DNA of 64,000 bases from G942493375 sp942493375 (GTDB taxonomy: Bacteria; Armatimonadota; UBA5829), in the NCBI GenBank assembly GCA_942493375.1, contig OW818698.1:6758001-6822000 (forward strand), written 5' to 3'. The notes under the pieces are model-generated. The model was not told the origin of the DNA, did no database searches, and worked only from the letters and a program-made list of their open reading frames with translations. Below are positions 35,430 through 43,771 of this stretch, one piece after another; the stretch's first letter is position 1, and each line of letters begins with the position of its first letter. The translations under genes and the position numbers were made by a program.

Positions 35430-35633
35430 TTATCTCCACACCTCAATGGCTACATCCGGGCAGACTAATGCGCATATGGCGCAGCCGGTGCAGTCATCTT
35501 TCTTTAGCATTTGTGAGGGTTTGTAACCGCGACGGTTATATGAATCCTCCATCGCCAAACACCCCTTAGGGCAGAAATGCACACACAGCTCACAGCCTTT
35601 GCATTTCTCTCTGTCAATCTTGATCTCAGGCAT
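35430..35633 (-). CDS. korD: 2-oxoacid:ferredoxin oxidoreductase, ferredoxin (delta) subunit
   Basis: A 67-residue 2x[4Fe-4S] ferredoxin with CKGCELCVHFCPKGC and CTGCAICALVCPDVAIEV. It carries electrons out of the TPP site of the oxidoreductase to free ferredoxin. The ATG at 35633 is preferred (GGGAG 10 nt upstream); a TTG at 35639 would add two residues and overlap the upstream stop. It begins directly after the MraY-paralog gene, so the kor genes have no obvious promoter of their own. Confidence 0.92.
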   Translation of the reverse strand: MPEIKIDREKCKGCELCVHFCPKGCLAMEDSYNRRGYKPSQMLKKDDCTGCAICALVCPDVAIEVWR

Positions 35634-35635
35634 AA

Positions 35636-36454
35636 TCAACGTACTCCCAATATGCGGTCTATCTTCCTAAGTATCGGATTTCGTTCAATAAGCGCTGTTA
35701 TTGAGTGCTTTTCCGAATACAATTGAATCCCAACCAAACATATGACCGCAGCTATTTGAAACAATACATGGGTCTGTGAAGCAACAAGTGCACCAAGTAT
35801 GGCGCCAAGTTGGTTTGACCCGGAATCTCCCATCATCGCTTTTCCAAGTCCATCCGGAACTGCAAAAGCAAGCGTAACAGCGGCAACCAGAGCTAAAATT
35901 CCCCAGTTTCCATTGTTGAAAACATAGGGTGCCACAAGCAGAAGTCCAAATAATAGAACTCCACATGCTCTACCCGGACGCAGATCGAGTAGATTAAGCG
36001 TATTCGCTCCCAAAGGTATGAGTAAAGCAGCCAATATCCATCTGATTATGTTTCCATCAGAGAGGAAATAACCTGCCGTAATTCCCACAAGTCCTCCACC
36101 GATAGCCTTTGCAGCACCTGTGGTAAGTTTACCCTGGCCCAGGAGCATTCGAAAATGCCCGCGAAAACCGGATGCTTCTCTGGACCCGAACACATCGTCT
36201 ATAAATCCCAGTATACACATGGAGGACGCTGTGAACATCACAGGTATGACCAAAACACGAGTGAGAGGAGACAATGTTGCAAAAAATGCCAGTCCAGCCA
36301 GCATATAACCAAGCATTATGATTCCATACGAGGCGGGTATAGTCTCGTGCTTGAAATTTGGCTTGATCAGCCCGAGGATCGGGGACAAATATAAGATCAA
36401 CAAATGCCAGGCAGCAACCAATAGCAAAGCCGAAACACAGGCCACGTATTCCAT
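35636..36454 (-). CDS. MraY-like polyprenyl-phosphate glycosyl-1-P transferase paralog
   Basis: A 272-residue, about nine-helix inner-membrane protein of the MraY/WecA superfamily. Conserved elements are GFIDDVFG (the metal-binding DD loop), NTLNLLDLRPGRA (matching NxxNxxDGxDGLA of MraY, but with DLRPG in place of DGLDG) and MMGDSGSNQLGA (the MGD loop). It is shorter than true MraY, and I do not see the C-terminal HHH motif. The substrate is therefore probably not UDP-MurNAc-pentapeptide. It lies with a GT2, steB-like and steA genes, a grouping I know from Actinobacteria and Firmicutes, suggesting a lipid-linked envelope step. Confidence 0.75.
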   Translation of the reverse strand: MEYVACVSALLLVAAWHLLILYLSPILGLIKPNFKHETIPASYGIIMLGYMLAGLAFFATLSPLTRVLVIPVMFTASSMCILGFIDDVFGSREASGFRGHFRMLLGQGKLTTGAAKAIGGGLVGITAGYFLSDGNIIRWILAALLIPLGANTLNLLDLRPGRACGVLLFGLLLVAPYVFNNGNWGILALVAAVTLAFAVPDGLGKAMMGDSGSNQLGAILGALVASQTHVLFQIAAVICLVGIQLYSEKHSITALIERNPILRKIDRILGVR

Positions 36455-36472
36455 AATTTCATTTTACCAGAA

Positions 36473-37141
36473 TCAGTGTCTTCTTTTCCACAATGCCTGA
36501 GCTATGTCTACAAATTGCTGTGCACGATGGGTGAATCCTGACAGGCTTCTGCCGGTAAGTCGGTGTTTGAGGGGGAGTTCCATTTCCACAACACGATAGC
36601 CTTTACGCAGTGCATCTATCGTCAGTGCGACTTCAACTCCAAACTTATTCTCAAACCCTCCAATGGCGGTCAGAACCTCTTTGCGGATGGCTCTTTGACC
36701 TGAAATAGGCGCAATGACTTTGGAACTAGTCAGTTTTTCGATTCCCCACTTGGCTAACTTCATCACCAGCCCGAACCCACCCTTATGTCCGGGAGGTGCT
36801 TGCATAATGGCAATGGACATATCGGCATGTCCATTAACAATAGGTTCCAGCAACCGTTTAGTTTCTTTTGCGGTGATTCCAAGGTCGGCATCTACAAGGA
36901 GATATATATCAGCCTGGACTTCAGCAATTGCCTTGTTCAGTGCAGCGCCTTTTCCTGCATTCTTGTCCATTTGTAGAACAGTTGCACCTTCTTCATATGC
37001 AATAAATGCAGTGTTGTCGGTAGATCCATCGTCAACCACCACTACTTCATCGATTCCGGGTGTTATGCACATAGTGTGCACTGTATCTTTGATAGTATCT
37101 GCTTCATTATACGCAGGTATTATTACAACTACTCTATTCAC
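36473..37141 (-). CDS. Family 2 glycosyltransferase
   Basis: A 222-residue GT-A-fold transferase like polyprenyl-phosphate sugar synthases: VVVIIPAYNEADTIKDTVHT, VVVVDDGSTDNT, NAGKGAALNKAI and the DAD motif in YLLVDADLG. There are no C-terminal membrane helices, so it is cytoplasmic or peripheral. It probably transfers a sugar to a lipid carrier or lipid-linked product made by the neighbouring MraY paralog. It ends 18 nt before the MraY-like gene and follows the steB-like gene by 2 nt. Confidence 0.85.
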   Translation of the reverse strand: MNRVVVIIPAYNEADTIKDTVHTMCITPGIDEVVVVDDGSTDNTAFIAYEEGATVLQMDKNAGKGAALNKAIAEVQADIYLLVDADLGITAKETKRLLEPIVNGHADMSIAIMQAPPGHKGGFGLVMKLAKWGIEKLTSSKVIAPISGQRAIRKEVLTAIGGFENKFGVEVALTIDALRKGYRVVEMELPLKHRLTGRSLSGFTHRAQQFVDIAQALWKRRH

Positions 37142-37143
37142 GG

Positions 37144-38031
37144 TTAATATGTTTCCAGTCCCTTTGGAATCGTTTGGTCGGATGTTTCTTTTACCCCAAA
37201 TCTGGCTTTTTCACCCAGGAGAGCGTAGATAGTGCTCAGTTTACCGGAGGCCCAGTCAGCGTTGTCTACACTTGCAATGCCCAGTTTATGCCAGGTTGAT
37301 ATGTACGAAACCTTGCAGTCGAATGGTTCGCATCCCACTGCAACCAGATTCGGTCGGTTCAAATGTCCTATTAATGCAGAATCTACCAGGCCCGATGTGT
37401 CGGTATCTACTGATTCGGAACCTCCAATTATGATGACCAGGCTATTTGGGCGGCTGTAATCCCCCCGGAATTTGGCTACGCCATGATCCTCAAGTGCTGT
37501 GAGTAACGCTGCAGGTCTCCCCTCACAAACTGCATCACTTATAAACTGCATAACTCTATCTGCAGGCGTTTGACCGTCTTCAGAAATTGATATCCCCGTT
37601 TCCATCAATGTTTTCGAGAGTTTCTGTTCGTCGCTAAAGTCAAACGATCTGCTTATATCGGTCACACTGGTAACCTGAGCGCCTGCTTCTACAAGAGCAT
37701 TCTGGACATCAGTCACTATTTGGTCGTAGTCACCAGTTTGGATTATTGCTGCATTTCTATATGCTAGTTTACCCCGCAGCAGTTCTGGTTCAACTTGGGA
37801 TATCATTTCATCCAGGTCTGCAACAACACGTTTATTGCGGTCAACATCTCTGCTGACTATCTCAATCTGGTCTTTCAATGTACGCATGGATTCTGCATAA
37901 CGCTGGATAGTTTTACGCTCAGATTTTGATCCGGGAGCCAGACGGGAGAATGAGGATCCAATTACTATCCCCAGTGCCAGGGCAAAAAAGACAGCGGCTA
38001 AACTATATACGTGGTATCTAAGGTCTATCAT
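37144..38031 (-). CDS. SteB/MctB-like protein (copper transporter family, PF11382)
   Basis: A 295-residue protein with one N-terminal membrane helix (VYSLAAVFFALALGIVIGSS), a coiled coil (~35-85; KTIQRYAESMRTLKDQIEIV) and an alpha/beta extracytoplasmic domain (YRNAAIIQTGDYDQIVTDV, SLVIIIGGSESVD). The MIDLRYHVYSLAAVFFALALG start is typical of MctB/SteB. In mycobacteria it is called a copper transporter and in corynebacteria its homolog SteB acts with SteA in septation. Overlaps steA by 4 nt. The name copper transporter should not be taken literally here. Confidence 0.8.
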   Translation of the reverse strand: MIDLRYHVYSLAAVFFALALGIVIGSSFSRLAPGSKSERKTIQRYAESMRTLKDQIEIVSRDVDRNKRVVADLDEMISQVEPELLRGKLAYRNAAIIQTGDYDQIVTDVQNALVEAGAQVTSVTDISRSFDFSDEQKLSKTLMETGISISEDGQTPADRVMQFISDAVCEGRPAALLTALEDHGVAKFRGDYSRPNSLVIIIGGSESVDTDTSGLVDSALIGHLNRPNLVAVGCEPFDCKVSYISTWHKLGIASVDNADWASGKLSTIYALLGEKARFGVKETSDQTIPKGLETY

Positions 38032-39185
38032 CGGTTTAATTGCCAGATTTTCATTTTAGTATATAAATGCCACATTTGAGAACGTGCATCTTCCATCATA
38101 AATCCGACCCTTTCCTGGACAGTGGGGGAGAGTCCAATGACTACAAAAAGAACAACAAAGGCAGCCAGTGCAATAAATGCAATGTATCCAACGCCTGCAT
38201 GAGCTCGGTAGAGTTTACTGACTCCACGTGCATCTACAAGCTTGTGGCCAACTTTGAGACGTACCAGAAAAGTACTCGACATTCCCTTGCGGCCTTTATC
38301 CAGAAAATCCACCAGATGGGAATGCGTGCCAACAGCTACGATCATTTCGGCCCCGTGCTCATAAGCCAGCAATAGAGCGAGATCTTCACTTGTTCCCGGT
38401 ACAGCGCACACACTTGCAGAAAGCCCCAGGCGATTAAGTCTATCCATTCCAGGAGCCCTGCCATCAGCGTATGACTGGACAATCAATTCAGCGCCACTTG
38501 CCAAATTCTTGTCTGAAACGCTATCCATGTCTCCAACAATGATGTCCGGCTTTAGCCCTAACTCAACAATAGCATCTGCTCCGCCGTCTACCCCTATTAA
38601 GACAGGTTTGACTTCACGGATATATGAACGGATCATGCTCAGGTCTTCTTTGTAATTCTCTCCACGTACAACTACAAGGACGTGTTTGCCTGATAAATTA
38701 GTTCGAGTTTTTGGCAAATTGCTGGGATCTACAAAGACATCTTTTTCTTTTGCCAGGTAAGTGAGAGTGTTCTCTGCGAACTTTTCCAGTTCAATGCCAA
38801 GATTTGCCTTTGCTGTCTCGAATTGCTCAGCGACATACTCCTCGGTTAATACACTACCGCTGGAGATAATCTCTTTTCCGGAGTAAATATTCGAGTCCTC
38901 AATCTCCGCTTCTTCGCCTTCCTTGATCTTTGTAAATACATCCTGTCCGGTGTTATCAATGACTATGATACCGGCTTCAAGGAGCTTACGGGGGCCTGTA
39001 TTTGGATACCTTCCGGAACATGACTGCGAGGCATTCACAACTGCGCGAACTCGGGCATCGATAAGTATATCCGCAGATACCCCATCAATATCCTTATGGT
39101 CAATGATAGCGATATCTCCCCTGTGTAGTCTTTTCCCCAGGTTTTTAGTTCGCTTATCTGACCTTATGATTCCCTTTATTCGCAC
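38028..39185 (-). CDS. steA: SteA-like septation protein (thiamin pyrophosphokinase-related domain)
   Basis: A 385-residue protein with a start typical of SteA (RIKGIIRSDKRTKNLGKRLH, IAIIDHKDIDGVSADILID), the SGRYPNTGPRKLLEAGI segment, a TPK-like nucleotide domain (GVDGGADAIVELGLKPDIIV, GDMDSVSD) and a C-terminal membrane helix (VGYIAFIALAAFVVLFVVIG). SteA of corynebacteria is linked to cell division and envelope integrity with SteB. The start is GTG at 39185 (GGGAGA 9-10 nt upstream), which makes it overlap recN by 32 nt; an upstream ATG in the same frame lies deep in recN and is unlikely. Confidence 0.85.
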   Translation of the reverse strand: MRIKGIIRSDKRTKNLGKRLHRGDIAIIDHKDIDGVSADILIDARVRAVVNASQSCSGRYPNTGPRKLLEAGIIVIDNTGQDVFTKIKEGEEAEIEDSNIYSGKEIISSGSVLTEEYVAEQFETAKANLGIELEKFAENTLTYLAKEKDVFVDPSNLPKTRTNLSGKHVLVVVRGENYKEDLSMIRSYIREVKPVLIGVDGGADAIVELGLKPDIIVGDMDSVSDKNLASGAELIVQSYADGRAPGMDRLNRLGLSASVCAVPGTSEDLALLLAYEHGAEMIVAVGTHSHLVDFLDKGRKGMSSTFLVRLKVGHKLVDARGVSKLYRAHAGVGYIAFIALAAFVVLFVVIGLSPTVQERVGFMMEDARSQMWHLYTKMKIWQLNR

Positions 39186-40836
39186 TTGAGAGCATCTCCC
39201 TTGCGTGTACCAGTGCTGTATCCGATTTCTCGCCGGAGCCCAGCATCCTTGCCAATTCCGTAACACGCTCTTCCGTTCTGAGTCTATTAATACTAATGGA
39301 TGTATGCCCATTTGATACATTCTTTGCTACGTTCATATGATTATCTGCTATGCAGGCAACTTGAGGGAGATGGGTCACGCACAATACCTGGCAAGTCCCG
39401 GCTAAAGCAGCTATTTTCTCGCCTAGCACAAGCCCTGTCATTCCCCCGATACCGGAGTCTATTTCATCAAAAACTAAAGTGGGAATACCGGAATCTGCAC
39501 AGACAGTCTTAATTGCCAGCATAATTCTGGACATCTCACCGCCGGAAGCAATTTTCGAAAGAGGTTTGACAGGTTCACCGGGATTTGGGCAGATCATGAA
39601 TTCAATGATATCCATTCCTTTTGATCCGGGAACACATGAGGTAATTCCGAGCTCGAATTTTGTTCCAGCCATCGCGAGATCAGCAAGGTGCCGTTCTACA
39701 CCATTTTCGAACTCATCTTTTCTCGACAGACGCAATTCAGAAAGCTGTTCTGAAACAATCTTTAGCTCGGATTGTAGTTTCTCGATGGTTGAATCCAGTT
39801 CTCCGGAAAGTTCATCCGCATGCTGAAGTCTACTAAGCTCAACAAATGATGTCTCACGGAATGCCAGGATTTCCTCGATTGTATCTCCATATTTGCGCTT
39901 GAGTGTCCCTATCAAATTAAGTCGATTGTCAACATCTTCCAGTGACGCAGGATCTAGCTCAATTTCATCTCTATACTCACGAATTCTCGCCGCTGCATCC
40001 TGAGCACCGATAACCACTTCATTTAGCTGTGTGATCAGACTCTCCAAACCAGGATCGATAGCAGCCATTTTTTCACAGGCAATTAATGCACTTTGGAGAG
40101 AGTCTGTTACAGCATTGTCCCCTGATAGAATCTGATATACAGATTCAGCTCCACTCATCAGTTTTTCGGCTGAAGCCAGTTTGATCCTCATCGCAGATAA
40201 TTCAGTGTCTTCACCAACAATCAGATTTGCGGAATCAATATCAGATACTTGAAAAGACAACAAATCAACCTGTCTCTCACGTTCCCGGACATTTGTATTT
40301 AATCTGTCTTTTTCTATTCGGGCTTCGTTTAACTTCGCATCCAGTTCCATTGTCTGCTTACGCAGTTGAATTGCCTGGTTGCCTATCCAGGAATCATATA
40401 TATCTATATGGATAGCCGGAACCAATAGGGACTGATGATCGTGTTGCCCGTGTATATCGATAAGTGAATCAGTAATAGTCCTGAGAGCTGAAGCTGTTGT
40501 TGTCTGACCATTAACCCTGCACGTAGATTTACCATTTCTGGAGATTTCTCTGGAAATAATAAGTGTATGGTCTTCTAGATCAATTCCTAGATTTTCAGCA
40601 GCAATCCTTGATTTATCGCATTCCTCAATATCAAAGACAGCTTCCACTCTGCAACGGTCAGCGCTGGAGCGAATTACATCTGTTGAAGTACGTTCACCGA
40701 GAACAGTACTGATTGCTCCTACAATAATAGATTTTCCTGCTCCGGTTTCACCTGTAAGCACGGTAAAACCCCGGTCGAACTCGACCCGGAGCTTGTCTAC
40801 TAATGCAAAATTATGGACGCTGAGTTCAAGCAGCAT
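39154..40836 (-). CDS. recN: DNA repair protein RecN
   Basis: A 560-residue SMC-like ATPase of double-strand-break repair; length is normal. Walker A is GETGAGKSIIVGAIS; the ABC signature and Walker B are IASGGEMSRIMLAIKT and PTLVFDEIDSGIGG; two coiled-coil arms lie between (~150-350). The N-terminus MLLELSVHNFALVDKLRVEF is canonical. It follows nadK by 36 nt and overlaps steA, the same neighbourhood as in Actinobacteria and many Firmicutes. Confidence 0.97.
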   Translation of the reverse strand: MLLELSVHNFALVDKLRVEFDRGFTVLTGETGAGKSIIVGAISTVLGERTSTDVIRSSADRCRVEAVFDIEECDKSRIAAENLGIDLEDHTLIISREISRNGKSTCRVNGQTTTASALRTITDSLIDIHGQHDHQSLLVPAIHIDIYDSWIGNQAIQLRKQTMELDAKLNEARIEKDRLNTNVRERERQVDLLSFQVSDIDSANLIVGEDTELSAMRIKLASAEKLMSGAESVYQILSGDNAVTDSLQSALIACEKMAAIDPGLESLITQLNEVVIGAQDAAARIREYRDEIELDPASLEDVDNRLNLIGTLKRKYGDTIEEILAFRETSFVELSRLQHADELSGELDSTIEKLQSELKIVSEQLSELRLSRKDEFENGVERHLADLAMAGTKFELGITSCVPGSKGMDIIEFMICPNPGEPVKPLSKIASGGEMSRIMLAIKTVCADSGIPTLVFDEIDSGIGGMTGLVLGEKIAALAGTCQVLCVTHLPQVACIADNHMNVAKNVSNGHTSISINRLRTEERVTELARMLGSGEKSDTALVHAREMLSSANKGNHKVR

Positions 40837-40872
40837 AGTTCATCACGGTGTTATATAAAATGTGTGCGGGGA

Positions 40873-41778
40873 TCAAGAGAACCTTTCACCCCAGTGTAAT
40901 CTGGTTTGCAACTTATTGTAAAAGCTCAAAGGTTCAATCTGTATCAATCTGGCGTCAAAGTCTGCTTTGCGTACGCGGATAGAATCACCATAAAGCAGGG
41001 GTTTAGCATGTTGACCATCGATTGTCAAAGCTGCCAGTCGGTCATAGTCACCGGACTCTGTGCTGATATCAACTGTCTCAGTATCTGAAATCACCAAAGC
41101 TCTCTCACTGAGTGTGTGGGGACATATCGGTGTGATCACCATAACCTCTACTCCAGGATGCACCACTGGCCCTCCTGCAGAAAGCGAATATGCGGTACTA
41201 CCTGTCGGTGTTGATACTATGATACCGTCCGCCATATATGTGACTATTTGTTTCCCGCTGATGCGCATATTCAATGCCAGCATCCTTGCAATAGGCCCTT
41301 TGCCAACCACTACTTCGTTTAGTGCAAAATGGTTCTCCACCAGCTCATTAGCTCTTATTATCGAAGCATTAAGAACCAGTCTTGTGCTGATGCTATAACT
41401 ACCGTCAAGTATGCTCTGCATTGCAGATAATGCTTCGTCAGGATGAATCTCAGTGATAAACCCATATTGTCCGTAGTTAATCCCAAACATAGGGGTGCCT
41501 AGAGGAGCAGTCAAACGGCTCCAACGGAGCATTGTCCCATCTCCTCCCAAAACCAGCAACAGATCGGCTGAAGCAGCTTTAATCTCAATTTCTGAGAAAG
41601 CATCTGTTTCATCAACTGCACTCTGAGAAGTCTGGTCTGCGACAATTACGCTCAGTCCACGGGAGATAAACCAGCTTTCCAACTCGTGAGCCAGTGCCGC
41701 CGCTCCCTGCTTAAGTGGATTGACCGCAATTCCTATTTGTTTCAAGATTTGGTTGATGTCGATTCTCCTTGACAGCAC
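40873..41778 (-). CDS. nadK: NAD kinase
   Basis: Phosphorylates NAD to NADP in the cytoplasm. About 301 residues with GGDGTMLRWSR (the GGDGT motif), FGINYGQYGFITEI, the NE motif in HFALNEVVVGKG, and YMADGIIVSTPTGSTAYSLS with the substrate-binding region. The start is uncertain: GTG at 41778 is used, but TTG at 41745 would give MKQIGIAVN, the usual family beginning; AAGGAG lies between the two and is badly spaced for both. It follows the TPR gene by 11 nt. Confidence 0.95.
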   Translation of the reverse strand: MLSRRIDINQILKQIGIAVNPLKQGAAALAHELESWFISRGLSVIVADQTSQSAVDETDAFSEIEIKAASADLLLVLGGDGTMLRWSRLTAPLGTPMFGINYGQYGFITEIHPDEALSAMQSILDGSYSISTRLVLNASIIRANELVENHFALNEVVVGKGPIARMLALNMRISGKQIVTYMADGIIVSTPTGSTAYSLSAGGPVVHPGVEVMVITPICPHTLSERALVISDTETVDISTESGDYDRLAALTIDGQHAKPLLYGDSIRVRKADFDARLIQIEPLSFYNKLQTRLHWGERFS

Positions 41779-41789
41779 GATTGTAAGAA

Positions 41790-43217
41790 CTAGCTTGGAT
41801 TTACATCGAACCTGCTTAAGTTGTGCTTTGCATCCTGGTTGTTTGGATCAATTTCTATGGCTTTGCGATACTTTTCCTTGGCTAAATCGATCTTGTTGAT
41901 CTTTTCCAATTCAGCTCCAAGATTGTTCAATGCCGCTGAATTTTTGGGAGACAATTGTATGCACTTTTCATAACTCGATATAGCCGCTTCCGATTTTGAT
42001 TGTTTTGATAGCGTCATAGCTAATCCAAAATAAGCATCAGATGAATTTGGATTGATTCTTATTGCTGTTTGAAAAAGCTCATATGCTTCATCATAGAGAT
42101 CAGCTTTCAATTTAGCATTCCCGAGATTCACTGCCGCTGCGAAATTCTGTTTGTCGGTATCATAGATCTTTGTCCATATTTCGAGGGCTTCGTCGTTCTT
42201 ATCAAGAACAGTGAGCGCGTTTGCTAAATTAATCCAGGTGATTTGAAGAGTAGGGGACTTTTCCGTAGCCTGCCTGAGAGTCTCTAGAGCAATTGTGTTT
42301 TTGCCTGCTTTGAATTGAGCCCACCCCAGCAGTGTCAGTACTTCACCGTCATTTGGTTCTATGTTTGATGCAATTTTCAGCTCTGCAATAGCTTTGTCCC
42401 AATCTCCAAGATTAGAACGTATCACACCCAAATTGTAGTGTGGTATAAAATTGTCTGGCTGGGATTTTGCTGCTGATTCATATTGATCAATAGCAGCTTT
42501 GTCTTTGCTTTGTACACTGAGAACTTCACCGAGTGCAATTCTTACTGCATACATTTTTGGACTCAATTTAAGAGCCGTTTCGAATGCACGTCCAGCGCCT
42601 GTCGTATCGGCAGCTTTCATTCGGCTGAGTCCAAGATTATACCATACTGTAGCATCTTTAGGGCTGATAGAAGAAGCCTTCTCAAGATGAAATATAGACT
42701 GCTTAATATTGCCGGATTCTCTGAGCGCTATACCAAGATTTACTCTGTAAGCAGCATTCTTTGGATTGATATTGACGACTCTTTCCAGGTGTGGAACTGC
42801 TTCATTTGGTGATTTGTCAGTCAACAGCAAGTTTCCCAGATTAAACAACGCATCCGGATTGTTTGGCGCCAACTTCAAGGCTGTCTGATATTCCATGCGT
42901 GCAGGAACGTGTGCTCCAGAGAGTTGATATGCCAATCCTAGATAATTGTGAGCATCTGCATTTTTTGGCATAATACTCACTGCTTGAGTTAGCTGAATTA
43001 CTGCTTCAGGAGCTTGGCCGGTTTTTATCAATAAATAACCAAGCCAGGTTCTGGCCGGACCATCGTTAGGATGATTACTCACCCAGGCAGTCAGGTTGTT
43101 GACAGCCTCTTGTGTCTTACCTGCTTTAAATAATTTAGCTGCTTGCCTGGTGTCACCGAATGTGGCGACGGATAGTGAAAATAGAAGAATGACACAGATA
43201 GGTAATGACTTGTGCAT
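41790..43217 (-). CDS. Exported TPR-repeat protein
   Basis: A 475-residue protein with a signal peptide (ICVILLFSLSVATFGD) and about 12-13 consecutive TPR units, recognisable by repeated A-x-x-x-L-G and P-x-x-A pairs (AWVSNHPNDGPARTWLGYLL, AVSIMPKNADAHNYLGLAYQ, ALKLAPNNPDALFNLGNLLL, KAIEIDPNNQDAKHNLSRF). A periplasmic protein-protein interaction scaffold with unknown partners. It is the first gene of the 22.5-kb minus directon. The ribosome site AAGGAT is part of a small palindrome (43219-43233) just before the ATG, which could limit access. Confidence 0.88.
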   Translation of the reverse strand: MHKSLPICVILLFSLSVATFGDTRQAAKLFKAGKTQEAVNNLTAWVSNHPNDGPARTWLGYLLIKTGQAPEAVIQLTQAVSIMPKNADAHNYLGLAYQLSGAHVPARMEYQTALKLAPNNPDALFNLGNLLLTDKSPNEAVPHLERVVNINPKNAAYRVNLGIALRESGNIKQSIFHLEKASSISPKDATVWYNLGLSRMKAADTTGAGRAFETALKLSPKMYAVRIALGEVLSVQSKDKAAIDQYESAAKSQPDNFIPHYNLGVIRSNLGDWDKAIAELKIASNIEPNDGEVLTLLGWAQFKAGKNTIALETLRQATEKSPTLQITWINLANALTVLDKNDEALEIWTKIYDTDKQNFAAAVNLGNAKLKADLYDEAYELFQTAIRINPNSSDAYFGLAMTLSKQSKSEAAISSYEKCIQLSPKNSAALNNLGAELEKINKIDLAKEKYRKAIEIDPNNQDAKHNLSRFDVNPS

Positions 43218-43380
43218 TAAGGATCACATCCTTTGCTGCAAAAAATATCAGCTTGAAGATAGTGTGGGATATTAGTATTCTAAACCTGGAATCCCACAGC
43301 GGATTCGTTTTTGTGTTATTGTAACAGTATAGACGAAAATGAAAATGCAAAATTTAGATATACTATCCCACTGAATTGTA

Positions 43381-43409
43381 ATTATACCAGCCGGAGTATG
43401 GGTATACAA
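43381..43409 (-). promoter_or_regulatory. Promoter for the 22.5-kb minus-strand directon
   Basis: On the minus strand: TTGTAT (43409-43404), 17-nt spacer, perfect TATAAT (43386-43381). It would give a ~155-nt leader before the TPR gene. It is the only good match I found upstream of the directon. Confidence 0.6.
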
Positions 43410-43628
43410 CCATGGCGGGTACTGTATCTTCATATACATTATCCATAATGATCCTGTATGGGCATTAAATTCCGGTAATATGGATAAATGTGATAGATAC
43501 TGGTGATATAATTATGCACAGGACAGAAGCAGTCCATTCTGAGAATCTAATTTCAAGTGTGTATATGATGATGTAAAAGCGTCTGCAGATATATTTTCTG
43601 TATGGAACATATGCACAGAATTACTGTC

Positions 43629-43637
43629 TGCTATAAT
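43629..43637 (+). promoter_or_regulatory. Extended -10 promoter element upstream of topA
   Basis: TGCTATAAT is an ideal extended -10 (TGnTATAAT). No clear -35 lies 17 nt upstream, which extended -10 promoters tolerate. It is about 135 nt before the topA start. Confidence 0.5.
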
Positions 43638-43771
43638 GAATCGGATATTGTAATTCACGTTGACCGGGTTTAGTGGGTTGTGATATCATCCATTCTCGTG
43701 TTGTGGAAACGAAATGTGATCATCCACTCCAACTGCTTGCAGTGGAGTTAAGGGAGTTAAGTGTAAACCGA

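Larger units (their letters stand above)
43218..43771. other. Divergent intergenic region, TPR directon / topA
   Basis: About 550 bases with no supported gene. It contains a promoter for each side (43381-43409 minus; 43629-43637 plus), a leader hairpin TGTGGGAT/ATCCCACA (43263-43270, 43291-43298) in the minus transcript, and the AAGGATCACATCCTT palindrome (43219-43233) covering the TPR ribosome site. The rest is AT-rich without clear structure. Confidence 0.6.

Noticed and set aside
37144..38031. Copper export function for the MctB-like protein
   Set aside because: The label comes from one mycobacterial homolog. There are no Cys/Met-rich copper motifs here, and the neighbours (steA, GT2, MraY paralog) point to the envelope.
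43673..43771. Longer topA start at 43673
   Set aside because: The added 33 residues are unlike any TopA N-terminus, and the canonical MPKSLIIVESPAK begins at 43772.
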